18,715 nt of DNA, from positions 1 to 18,715 of the forward strand of contig CAKTEF010000029.1 in assembly GCA_934547065.1 (NCBI GenBank). The letters run 5' to 3'. Of this stretch, positions 8,209-15,710 are shown in pieces (the first letter of the stretch is position 1; every line of letters starts with the position of its first letter). This DNA is from an uncultured Faecalibacterium sp. GTDB taxonomy: Bacteria; Bacillota; Clostridia; Oscillospirales; Ruminococcaceae. A program made the translations under genes and the position numbers. The notes below the pieces were generated by a model. That model saw only the letters and a program-made list of their open reading frames with translations. It did no database searches and was not told the DNA's origin.

Positions 8209-11200
8209 ATGGTATTCAAGGAACTGGAGATCCAGGGATTCAAAAGCTTTCCGGATAAGGTCAAGATCACGTTCGATGCGGGCGTGACCGGCGTGGTGGG
8301 GCCCAACGGCTCCGGCAAGTCGAACCTGTCCGATGCCGTGCGCTGGGTGCTGGGCGAGACCAGCGCCCGCCAGCTGCGCGCTGCCGGAAAGATGGAGGAT
8401 GTCATTTTTGGCGGCACCCAGCGGCGGGGAGCCATGGGCTTTGCCCAGGTGCGCCTGACGCTGGACAACCACGCCCATACGCTGGATCTGGATGCCGACG
8501 AGGCCGTGATCGGCCGCCGGTATTATCGCTCCGGCGAGAGTGAGTACACCATCAACGGCCAGGTCTGCCGCCTGAAAGACATCTACGAGCTGCTGCTGGA
8601 TACCGGCATCGGCCGCGATGGCTACTCCGTCATCGGGCAGGGCCGCATTGCGGAGATCGTGGCGGCAAAAAGCAGCGAGCGGCGCGAGATCTTTGAGGAA
8701 GCCTGCGGCATTGCCAAATACCGTTACCGCAAAAACGAGGCCGAGCGCCGTCTGGCCGCTGCGGCCGAAAATCTGGAGCGGCTGCGGGATATCCTGGGCG
8801 AGCTGGAAGCCCGCGTGGGCCCGCTGGAGCGCGAAAGCGAAAAGGCACAGAAATTCCTGGCCCTGAGCGGGCAGCGCAAAACGCTGGAAGTGACCCTGTG
8901 GACGGACGGCGTACACCGGGCCAGGGAAGCCGTGCGCCGCCAGGTGCGGGACCACGAGACGGCCCAGGCCGATTACGAGCGGTTCGACCGCGAGACGAAC
9001 GCCGCCGAAGCGGAGGCTGAGGAGATCCGGATGCAGGCACAGCAGCTGACCATTGCGGTCGAGCGCCTGAATGGGGATATCCGCAGCATCACGGAGCAGA
9101 TCAGCGGCAGCGAGAGCCGGATCGCCGTGCTGGAAAATGACATTGCCCGCAACGACGAAAGCGCCGCCGGCCTGCAGGCCGAGATCGAGGCCGGGCAGCA
9201 GGACCGCACCGAAGCCGAGGCCGCGCTGCAGCGCCACCGCGCCGTGGCGCAGGACATGGCAGCGGCCGGGCAGAAGCTGGCCGCCGAGCTGGAAGCGCTG
9301 AACGCCGACTTAGTCCGTCTGGCGCAGGAAAACGACCGGAGCGGTGCCCGCCGCGATACCCTGCGGGCCGAGACGGCCGAGCTTTCGGCCCGCCGCACCG
9401 AAGCCCAGGTGGCTCAGGCAGCGGCGGAAGCTGCCGCCGAAACGGCCCTTGGCCGCCTGCCCGCACTGGAAGAAGCCGCCGAGGTGCTGGCCGTCCAGCG
9501 GGACGATGCTAAGCAGGATCTGGAAGATACGCAGAAGTATCTTGCCGCCTTAACGGAAAACGAGAACCAGCTGAAAAACGTCCGCGCCGGTCTGGCGCTC
9601 AAGCTCAAGAGCCGCCGCGCCGCCCTGGACGAAGCCGATGCCGCCGAGCAGCGGCTGAGCCGGGAGCTGGATGCGGCCCGGCAGCGCCTTTCGGTGCTGC
9701 GGGAGCTGGAAAAGAATATGGACGGCTACCAGAACTCCGTCAAGACCGTGATGCGGGCTGCGTCGGCCCGGCGGCTGCGGGGCGTCATCGGCCCGGTGTC
9801 CTCCATCCTGCGGGTGGAGCCTGGGCGGGAGGTAGCCATTGAAACGGCTCTGGGCGGTGCGCTGCAGAACATCGTGGTGGAAAACGAAGCCGCCGCCAAA
9901 GCCGCCATCGCCCTGCTGCGCAGCGAAAACGCAGGCCGCGCCACGTTCCTGCCGCTGGACACGGTCCAGCCCGGCGTGTTCCGGGGGCGGCTGTCCGGTT
10001 CGGCCCGGCTGGCTTCCAGCCTGGTGCAGGCCGAGGCCCGGTATGCGAACATCGTGTCGAACCTGCTGGGCAGGATCGTGGTGGTGGACGAGATCAACGA
10101 AGCCTCCCGCGCGGCGCGGGAACTGGGCTATCACAACAAGGTGGTCACGCTGGATGGTCAGGTCATCAACGCGGGCGGCAGTTTTACCGGCGGCAGCGTC
10201 CAGCGCAGCGCGGGGCTGTTCACCCGCCGGCAGGAGATGGAGGAACTGCGGCTCAAGGCTGCCAATCTCCAAAAAGACTGCCTTGCCGCGCAGGAAAAGA
10301 CCGACCAGTGCAAGACTCAGGCCGATGCCCTGGCAGCGGAGCTGACCGCAGCGGAAAGCGAACAGATCACCGCCGCCAATGACCGCGTGCGGGCCGAAGC
10401 CGAGCGCAAGCGGCTGGAAAGCGCCGTGGAGCAGGCGGAAGCAGCCCTGAAAGCGCGGCAGAGCGAGATCGACACTCTGAACGCCCAGCTGGCGGAGAAC
10501 CGGAAAAAGGCGGCGGATGCCCAGGCGCAGGAAGCCGCCCTTGCCGCTGAGCTGGAAGCACGGGCCCAGGAACTGAACCGGCTGGCACAGGGGGACGATG
10601 CGTTCCTGACCCGGCAGCAGGCCCTGGCCGAACAGATCGGCGCAAAGCGGCTGGAACAGGTCAGCCGCCGGAAAGATGCGGAGCTGGCCGCCGCCCAGAT
10701 CGCGGCGCTGGAACAGCGCACAAAGGATGCGGCGGACCGCCGCACCGCGCTGGAAGAAAGCCTGGCTGCCCTGGCCCGGCGGAGCGAGGCCTGCCGGGCG
10801 GAGATCGAATCCATCCGGAAAGCAAAGGCCGACAGCCGTGCCGGGATCGAAGCCAAGGAAGCCGAGATCCGCAGCAAGACCCAGGAGCGGCTGAAGTGCC
10901 AGCAGGCCGAGACGGAAGCGCTGGCCCGTGCCCGCACCTCCGCCGATGCGCGCGAGGAGATGGGCCGGGAGATGGCCCGCCTGGCCGAGCGCAAGGCGGC
11001 GGCTGAAAGCGAGTACGATGCCACGGCCGCCAAGCTCTGGGACGAGTATCAGCTGACCGTGAGCCAGGCCGAGGAGCTCTGCGTGGAGTTCGACAGCCTG
11101 CCCGCCCTGCGGGCCCAGGTGGCCGATGTGCGCAGCAAGATCCGCGCCCTGGGCAATGTGAACGTCAGCGCCATTGAGGAATACCGGGAGGTCAAGGCCC

Positions 11201-11766
11201 GCTACGATGCCCTGAGCGCCCAGGTGGCCGATGTGGAGGGCAGCAAAAACGAACTGACACGGATGATCGCCGGGCTTTCGGGCCGGATGAAAGAGATCTT
11301 CACCGACAGCTTCCGCGCCATCAACGAAAACTTTGGCCGCATCTTTGCCGAGCTGTTCGGCGGCGGTTCGGCCAGCCTGGTGCTGGAAGATGAAAGCGAG
11401 GTGCTTTCGTGCGGCATCGGCATCCGGGTGGCCCCGCCGGGCAAGGTCATCAAGAACCTGGAAGCCCTTTCGGGCGGCGAGCAGGCGCTGGTGGCCATCA
11501 GCATCTACTTTGCCATCCTGGCAGTCAACCCGGCGCCGTTCTGTATCCTGGATGAAATCGAGGCCGCACTGGACGATGCCAATGTCAGCCGCTTTGCGCA
11601 GTATCTGCGCAGGGTCAGCGATAAGACGCAGTTCATCGTCATCACCCACCGCCGCGGCACGATGGAAGCCGCCAATGTCCTGTACGGCGTGACCATGCAG
11701 GAGGACGGCGTGTCGAAACTGCTCAAACTGGACCTGGATCATGTTGACGCGGCACTGGTTTCGTAG
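8209..11766 (+). CDS. smc: Chromosome segregation and condensation protein SMC
   Basis: SMC is the ATPase core of the bacterial condensin, working with ScpA and ScpB to align and compact daughter chromosomes. At 1185 residues it has normal length and full architecture. The N-terminal ATPase head has Walker A GPNGSGKSN (31-39, K37). The first long coiled coil (about 170-500) is rich in Ala, Glu, Arg and Gln. The hinge (about 520-650) is marked by GYHNKVVTLDG and GGSFTGGS. The second coiled coil runs to about 1030. The C-terminal head has the LSGGEQAL signature (1087-1094) and Walker B ILDEIEAALDD (D1115, E1116). The ATG abuts the rnc stop, with AAAGGA in the rnc end. Its last codons contain the promoter for ftsY. 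Confidence 0.98.
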   Translation: MVFKELEIQGFKSFPDKVKITFDAGVTGVVGPNGSGKSNLSDAVRWVLGETSARQLRAAGKMEDVIFGGTQRRGAMGFAQVRLTLDNHAHTLDLDADEAVIGRRYYRSGESEYTINGQVCRLKDIYELLLDTGIGRDGYSVIGQGRIAEIVAAKSSERREIFEEACGIAKYRYRKNEAERRLAAAAENLERLRDILGELEARVGPLERESEKAQKFLALSGQRKTLEVTLWTDGVHRAREAVRRQVRDHETAQADYERFDRETNAAEAEAEEIRMQAQQLTIAVERLNGDIRSITEQISGSESRIAVLENDIARNDESAAGLQAEIEAGQQDRTEAEAALQRHRAVAQDMAAAGQKLAAELEALNADLVRLAQENDRSGARRDTLRAETAELSARRTEAQVAQAAAEAAAETALGRLPALEEAAEVLAVQRDDAKQDLEDTQKYLAALTENENQLKNVRAGLALKLKSRRAALDEADAAEQRLSRELDAARQRLSVLRELEKNMDGYQNSVKTVMRAASARRLRGVIGPVSSILRVEPGREVAIETALGGALQNIVVENEAAAKAAIALLRSENAGRATFLPLDTVQPGVFRGRLSGSARLASSLVQAEARYANIVSNLLGRIVVVDEINEASRAARELGYHNKVVTLDGQVINAGGSFTGGSVQRSAGLFTRRQEMEELRLKAANLQKDCLAAQEKTDQCKTQADALAAELTAAESEQITAANDRVRAEAERKRLESAVEQAEAALKARQSEIDTLNAQLAENRKKAADAQAQEAALAAELEARAQELNRLAQGDDAFLTRQQALAEQIGAKRLEQVSRRKDAELAAAQIAALEQRTKDAADRRTALEESLAALARRSEACRAEIESIRKAKADSRAGIEAKEAEIRSKTQERLKCQQAETEALARARTSADAREEMGREMARLAERKAAAESEYDATAAKLWDEYQLTVSQAEELCVEFDSLPALRAQVADVRSKIRALGNVNVSAIEEYREVKARYDALSAQVADVEGSKNELTRMIAGLSGRMKEIFTDSFRAINENFGRIFAELFGGGSASLVLEDESEVLSCGIGIRVAPPGKVIKNLEALSGGEQALVAISIYFAILAVNPAPFCILDEIEAALDDANVSRFAQYLRRVSDKTQFIVITHRRGTMEAANVLYGVTMQEDGVSKLLKLDLDHVDAALVS

Positions 11767-11773
11767 GTATAAT
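11744..11773 (+). promoter_or_regulatory. Strong sigma-A type promoter at the 3' end of smc, reading into ftsY
   Basis: The -35 box TTGACG (11744-11749) and a perfect -10 box TATAAT (11768-11773) are separated by 18 bases. The -35 lies within the last smc codons and the -10 just after the smc stop. The predicted transcript would start near 11780 and carry a leader of about 260 bases, almost all repeat sequence, before ftsY. Confidence 0.8.
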
Positions 11774-11778
11774 AAGTA

Positions 11779-11966
11779 CAACCCTCTCAGTCGCGGGCGC
11801 TGCCGCGACAGCTTCCCTGGTACGGGAACCTTTGGCATACCGTAAAGCCTTCCCCTTGAGGGGAAGGTGGCACGCAAGTGCCGGATGAGGTGGAAACGGA
11901 TGGGAAGATGATCTCTCCCGCTGCGCTGCCACCTCATCCGTCTGCTCCGCAGACAGCTGAGGTGGC
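11779..11966 (+). repeat. Repeat cluster forming most of the ftsY leader
   Basis: Three units of the two-hairpin family. The first (11779-11832, forward) starts CAACCCTCTCAG and has the stem GTCGCGG/CCGCGAC followed by a weaker second stem. The second (about 11848-11893, reverse) has CCTTCCCC (11848-11855) paired with GGGGAAGG (11860-11867) over a TTGA loop, then GGCAC/GTGCC, then CGGATGAGGTGG. The third (11928-11966, forward) has GTCTGC/GCAGAC enclosed in a 9-bp outer stem GCCACCTCA/TGAGGTGGC. The CGGATGAGGTGG block at 11882-11893 is an exact inverted repeat of 11929-11940. No T run follows, so these are not obvious terminators. The rest of the 276-base gap holds the promoter and the ftsY ribosome binding site. 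Confidence 0.75.
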
Positions 11967-12042
11967 AGAGTAAAACAGAGATGGAGAGTTTTGTAAAACA
12001 TAAGTGAAATTAGAGCACAAAACCTGAAAAAGGAGAGAACCA

Positions 12043-12981
12043 ATGGGCCTCTTTGGATTTGGCAAAAAAGAAAAAGACAAGATGAAGGATGGCCTGGAAA
12101 AGACCCGCACGGGCTTCTGGGGCAGTATCCTGAATACTCTGACCGGCAGCAAGATCGACGATGATCTTTACGATGAGCTGGAAGAACAGCTCATCCTGGC
12201 CGATGTGGGCGGGGAAGTGGCCATCAAACTGGTGGACAAGCTCCGCGACCGGGTGAATGAAAAAGGCCTCAAGACCGGCGAGGAAGCCAGCGACGAGCTG
12301 CGGGAGCTGATCGCAGACGAGATGCGCCCGGAGGCCGAGATGGACCTTTCCGGCCATCCGGCGGTGATCCTGGTCATCGGGGTCAACGGCGTGGGCAAGA
12401 CCACCAGCATTGCCAAGCTGGCCGATCACTACACCCGTCAGGGCAAAAAGGTGATGCTGGCTGCGGGCGATACGTTCCGTGCCGCCGCCAGCGAGCAGCT
12501 GGAGATCTGGGCAGGCCGGGCCGGGGTGCCCATCGTCAAGGCAGGCGAGGGTGCAGACCCCGCTGCCGTGATCTTTGACACGGTAAAATCGGCCACGGCC
12601 CGCGGCTATGACATGGTCATTGCCGACACGGCCGGCCGCCTGCACAACAAGGCCAACCTGATGGCCGAACTTTCCAAGATCAGCCGCAGCGTCAAAAAGG
12701 CCAGCCCGGAAGCCAGCCTGGAAACACTGCTGGTGCTGGATGCCATCACGGGGCAGAACGCCATCAGCCAGGCCAAGGAGTTCTGCAAAGCGGCCAACGC
12801 CACCGGCATCATCCTGACCAAGCTCGACGGCACGGCCAAGGGCGGCTGCGTGGTGGCCGTCAAGCAGCGGCTGGGCCTGCCGGTGCGGTTCATCGGCGTG
12901 GGCGAGGGCATCGACGACCTGCTGCCGTTTACGCCGGAAGGCTTTGTGGAAGAATTGCTGCCCCGGCAGTGGAAACACTGA
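12043..12981 (+). CDS. ftsY: Signal recognition particle receptor FtsY
   Basis: FtsY is the SRP-type GTPase at the membrane that receives ribosome-nascent chain complexes from Ffh. The 312-residue protein has a short charged N-terminus ([12 protein letters not shown]), the helical N domain (about 20-100) and the G domain. Motifs seen are G1 GVNGVGKTT (113-121, K119), the insertion-box region with [13 protein letters not shown]3 DTAGR (195-199), and G4 [10 protein letters not shown] (259-268). The long acidic A domain of Escherichia coli is absent, as is usual in Firmicutes. AGGAGAG at 12031-12037 is five bases before the ATG. The smc-ftsY order is conserved, but here ftsY has its own promoter and a long structured leader. 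ylxM and ffh do not follow. Confidence 0.97.
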   Translation: MGLFGFGKKEKDKMKDGLEKTRTGFWGSILNTLTGSKIDDDLYDELEEQLILADVGGEVAIKLVDKLRDRVNEKGLKTGEEASDELRELIADEMRPEAEMDLSGHPAVILVIGVNGVGKTTSIAKLADHYTRQGKKVMLAAGDTFRAAASEQLEIWAGRAGVPIVKAGEGADPAAVIFDTVKSATARGYDMVIADTAGRLHNKANLMAELSKISRSVKKASPEASLETLLVLDAITGQNAISQAKEFCKAANATGIILTKLDGTAKGGCVVAVKQRLGLPVRFIGVGEGIDDLLPFTPEGFVEELLPRQWKH

Positions 12982-13019
12982 CGACACCGGTGAGATGTGC
13001 TGTCGAACGGATTTGAAAT

Positions 13020-13072
13020 CAAACCTCTCAGTCCGCGCTTTGGCGCGGACAGCTCCCCTGGTAGGGGAGCCA
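13020..13072 (+). repeat. Single two-hairpin repeat unit ahead of rdgB
   Basis: A lone left-arm unit begins CAAACCTCTCA and carries a perfect 8-bp stem GTCCGCGC/GCGCGGAC (13031-13038 with 13043-13050, loop TTTG). The second hairpin GCTCCCC/GGGGAGC (13052-13058 with 13064-13070) follows at once. The flanks match the left arms of elements B and C, but the inside of the first stem is different and still fully paired. There is no central or right unit here. Confidence 0.8.
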
Positions 13073-13109
13073 AGTGTAGGAGTTCGACAAGGGCAGAGAG
13101 GAGAAGTTT

Positions 13110-13748
13110 ATGAAAATTTGTGCAGCAACCGGCAATGCCGGAAAGCTCCGCGAGCTGCGGCGCATCCTGGAAGCACAGGGCCACGAGGTGGTCAGCCAGA
13201 AAGAGCTGGGCATCACCCTGGAACCGGATGAGACCGGCACCACCTTTGCGGAAAATGCCCGCATCAAGGCAGAGGCCATCTGCAAAGCCAGCGGCCTGCC
13301 CACCGTCGCCGATGACTCCGGCCTGTGTGTGGAAGCTCTGGGCGGGGCCCCCGGCGTATACAGCGCCCGCTACTGCGGCCGCCATGGCGACGACGAAGCC
13401 AACAACGACAAGCTGCTGGATGTCATGAAGAATGTTCCTGCGGAACGGCGGGGCGCAAAGTTTGTGTCCGCCGTATGCTTCGTCCTGCCGGATGGGCGGC
13501 ACCTGACCTGCATGGGCGAGTGCCCCGGCACGGTGGCGTTTGCGCGGCTGTGCGGCGACTACGGCTTTGGCTACGACCCGCTGTTCATCCCCGCAGACTG
13601 CGGCGTGGGCAAAACGGGCAAGCGCCCCAATACCGAGGGCCGCAGCTACGCCCAGCTCACCCCCGACGAAAAAGATGCCATCAGCCACCGCGGCGCGGCT
13701 TTGGCGGAGCTGGAACAGCAGCTGCCGGAGTTTTTGGCAGAAGATTAA
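13110..13748 (+). CDS. rdgB: XTP/dITP diphosphatase (RdgB/HAM1 family)
   Basis: This enzyme hydrolyses non-canonical purine nucleotides such as dITP, ITP and XTP to the monophosphate, keeping deaminated bases out of DNA and RNA. The 212-residue protein has the complete family pattern: ATGNAGK (6-12), FAENARIKA, VADDSGL with D68 and D69 (the catalytic/metal site), EALGGAPGVYSARY, GFGYDPLF, and the C-terminal SYAQLTPDEKDAISHRG. AGGAG at about 13098-13102 supports the ATG. It lies alone between two repeat loci, 128 bases after ftsY. In many Firmicutes it is found near rph or racE, so this location is less common. Confidence 0.96.
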   Translation: MKICAATGNAGKLRELRRILEAQGHEVVSQKELGITLEPDETGTTFAENARIKAEAICKASGLPTVADDSGLCVEALGGAPGVYSARYCGRHGDDEANNDKLLDVMKNVPAERRGAKFVSAVCFVLPDGRHLTCMGECPGTVAFARLCGDYGFGYDPLFIPADCGVGKTGKRPNTEGRSYAQLTPDEKDAISHRGAALAELEQQLPEFLAED

Positions 13749-13763
13749 CGGATACTCTATCCA

Positions 13764-14041
13764 ACCTCTCAGTCACGGGCTTCGCCGTGACAGCTCCCCT
13801 AGTAGGGGAGCCCTTGGCAGACCGTGAAGTTTAGCGCTTCGCTCCTGTTTGCTCTGCTGGCGCAAGGTTCCTGTAAAGGCTTCCCCAGTGGGGAAGCTGT
13901 CGCCGCAGGCGACTGATGAGGTGAAGACCTTGCAGCAGATGCTGGTTTTGGAGCGTTAGCGATTACAGCAAAAAATAAATCTTATGCCAAGGCCTCTCCT
14001 ACTAGGAGAGGTGGCAATGCGAAGCATTGACGGAGAGGTTG
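13764..14041 (+). repeat. Full-length intergenic repeat element B
   Basis: A 278-bp element with the same ends as A and C (CAACCTCTCAG ... GAGAGGTTG). The left unit has GTCACGG/CCGTGAC plus GCTCCCC/GGGGAGC. The central reverse unit has GCTTCCCC/GGGGAAGC and GTCGCC/GGCGAC then TGATGAGGTG. The right unit has CCTCTCC (13993-13999) paired with GGAGAGG (14005-14011), then CAATGC (14015-14020) paired with GCATTG (14024-14029). It is nearly identical to element C apart from an 11-base deletion near 13832, a few single changes, and paired changes in the right arm. It fills most of the 341-base rdgB-yhbY gap. No gene is seen in it. Confidence 0.88.
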
Positions 14042-14089
14042 TACGGAGAAAAACTTGACCGAGAAAGATAAAAATTAAAGGAGAATATT

Positions 14090-14386
14090 ATGCTGACAAG
14101 CAAACAGCGCGCGATCCTGCGCGGCAAGGCAAACACCATGGACCCCGTTTTCATCGTGGGCAAAGGCGAGATCGACGAGACTCTGGTGCAGGGCGTAAAG
14201 GACTGCCTGGATGCCCGCGAGCTCATCAAGCTCAAGGTGCTGGAGAGCAGCATGTACAACGCCAAGGAAGCCGCGAACCTGCTGGCCGAAGCCACCGGTG
14301 CGGACTGCGTGCAGGTCATCGGCTCCAAGTTCGTGCTGTACCTGCAAAAGCAGAAAGACAGCGCCTACGCCGACCTGCTGAAATGA
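14090..14386 (+). CDS. yhbY: YhbY-family RNA-binding protein (CRM domain)
   Basis: A 98-residue protein made of one CRM domain, an RNA-binding fold found on pre-50S ribosomal subunits in bacteria and in plant organelle splicing factors. The pattern SKQRAILRGKAN near the N-terminus, then FIVGKGEI, LIKLKVLESS and a later IGSKFVLYLQK strand is typical. In Bacillus the homologue is yqeI, directly upstream of nadD as here. AAAGGAG (14077-14083) is six bases before the ATG. Its TGA overlaps the nadD start in an ATGA arrangement, so the two are translationally coupled. A role in large-subunit assembly is inferred from the family. Confidence 0.93.
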   Translation: MLTSKQRAILRGKANTMDPVFIVGKGEIDETLVQGVKDCLDARELIKLKVLESSMYNAKEAANLLAEATGADCVQVIGSKFVLYLQKQKDSAYADLLK

Positions 14387-15069
14387 GGCTGCTGCTGTAC
14401 GGCGGTACCTTTGACCCGCCCCACAACGGCCACCTGAACAATCTGCGGGCCGCAGCGGCCCGTGTCCGGCCGGACTGTGTGGTGGTGATGCCCGCCGGGG
14501 TATCGCCGTTCAAGCAGCGCTCGGCCACGCCGGGTGCGCTGCGGGTGGAGATGTGCGGCTGCTTTTCCGCGCTGGCCGAGGCCGGGGAGATCCCGGAGCT
14601 GACGGTCAGCGATTGGGAGGTACGGCAGGCGGAGCAGGGCCGCCGGAACTATACGGTTCTGACCCTGGAAATGCTGGCGGCCGAACACCCCGGCGCAGAG
14701 CTGTATCTGGCTGTGGGCAGCGATATGCTGCTCAGTTTTGATGCCTGGTATCGCTGGCAGGACATCCTGCGCCTGGCCCGTCTGGTGGTGACCAGCCGGA
14801 ACCTGGGCGATGCCCCGGAGCTGCACCAAAAGGCAAAACAGCTGGACCCCACCGGGGCCCGCATCCTGTTTGCGCCGCTGCAGGCTCTGCCCATGGCCAG
14901 CAGCGCCATCCGCGCCCGCCTGGCCGCCGGGGATGAATGTGAAAACGAACTGCCCGCCCTGGTGCGCGGTGTCATCCGGCGCACGGGGCTGTACCGGGCA
15001 GAGCGAGAGGAACAAAACGACCATGGATCTGAAACAGGCAAAGGAGCTTGTGCGCAGCCGCTTGAGTGA
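14383..15069 (+). CDS. nadD: Nicotinate-nucleotide adenylyltransferase
   Basis: NadD joins nicotinate mononucleotide and ATP to form deamido-NAD, an essential step in NAD synthesis. The nucleotidyltransferase motif GGTFDPPHNGH (7-17, with H14 and H17) and the C-terminal SSAIRARL (173-180, the ISSTxIR-type motif) are intact. The protein has 228 residues, longer than the roughly 190 usual in Bacillus. The family normally ends near the GLY found here at 202-204, and another 24 hydrophilic residues follow. The last 47 bases overlap the start of yqeK in another frame, so the tail may exist only because the stop codon lies further on. The ATG overlaps the yhbY stop by four bases. Confidence 0.95.
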   Translation: MRLLLYGGTFDPPHNGHLNNLRAAAARVRPDCVVVMPAGVSPFKQRSATPGALRVEMCGCFSALAEAGEIPELTVSDWEVRQAEQGRRNYTVLTLEMLAAEHPGAELYLAVGSDMLLSFDAWYRWQDILRLARLVVTSRNLGDAPELHQKAKQLDPTGARILFAPLQALPMASSAIRARLAAGDECENELPALVRGVIRRTGLYRAEREEQNDHGSETGKGACAQPLE

Positions 15070-15604
15070 CAAGCGTTACGAGCATACCATCAACGTAAAA
15101 AAAATGGCGGTCAAGCTGGCAAAGCAGTATGGGGTCGATGAAGAAAAGGCGGCTCTGGCCGCTTTGCTGCACGACTCGGCCAAGGAACTTGGCAAGGACG
15201 AGATGCGTGCCATCCTGCAGGCCCACCCGGAGCTGGCCGAAGGCGGCGAGAGCCGCCCCGCCCCGGTGTGGCACGGGATCTGCGCCGCCATCCTGGCCCG
15301 CACCGAGTGGGGCGTGGAGGACGAGGCCGTGCTCTCGGCCATTGCCTGCCACACGGCGGGCAAGCCCGGCATGAGCAAGCTGGACAAGATCGTGTATCTG
15401 GCGGATATGAGCAGCGCCGAGCGGGATTGGCCCGGCGTGAACAGGCTGCGCAAGCTGGAACGGAAAGACCTGGATGCCGCCATGCTGATGGCCCTGAAGC
15501 GGGCCAATGACTTTGTGCTCTCGCAGGGCAATCCCCTGGACCCGATGTCCCAGGCGGCCTACGACGAGATCAAAGCACGGGTGGATGCCCGCACAGCGGA
15601 ATGA
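15023..15604 (+). CDS. yqeK: HD-domain Ap4A hydrolase-like protein YqeK
   Basis: YqeK proteins are HD-superfamily hydrolases. Characterised members split diadenosine tetraphosphate symmetrically to ADP. The 193-residue protein shows the metal ligands in order: H21 (RYEHTIN), H50-D51 (LLHDSAKEL), H84 (WHGICAA), H110 (ACHTAGKPGMSKLDKIVYLAD) and D128. The start at ATG 15023 gives the typical short N-terminal helix. It is preceded by GAGAGGA at a rather long distance of about 11 bases. The reading frame stays open further upstream, but that part is inside nadD. It overlaps nadD by 47 bases. The order yhbY-nadD-yqeK-rsfS is widely conserved in Firmicutes, with an LCP gene inserted before rsfS here. 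Confidence 0.92.
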   Translation: MDLKQAKELVRSRLSDKRYEHTINVKKMAVKLAKQYGVDEEKAALAALLHDSAKELGKDEMRAILQAHPELAEGGESRPAPVWHGICAAILARTEWGVEDEAVLSAIACHTAGKPGMSKLDKIVYLADMSSAERDWPGVNRLRKLERKDLDAAMLMALKRANDFVLSQGNPLDPMSQAAYDEIKARVDARTAE

Positions 15605-15628
15605 GCCGTGCCCGGAAATGAAAACCAA

Positions 15629-15657
15629 TTGCAGATTCCGGACAAGAATGTTATACT
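15629..15657 (+). promoter_or_regulatory. Extended -10 sigma-A promoter for the LCP-rsfS unit
   Basis: The -35 box TTGCAG (15629-15634) and -10 box TATACT (15652-15657) are 17 bases apart. TG at 15649-15650 gives the extended -10 pattern TGnTATACT. The predicted start near 15664 leaves a short leader of about 47 bases with GGAGG at 15696-15700 before the ATG at 15711. Confidence 0.75.
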
Positions 15658-15710
15658 AAAAGATATGATGACGAATTCTGCCGAATGAAAAATCTGGAGG
15701 AACCGAACGC

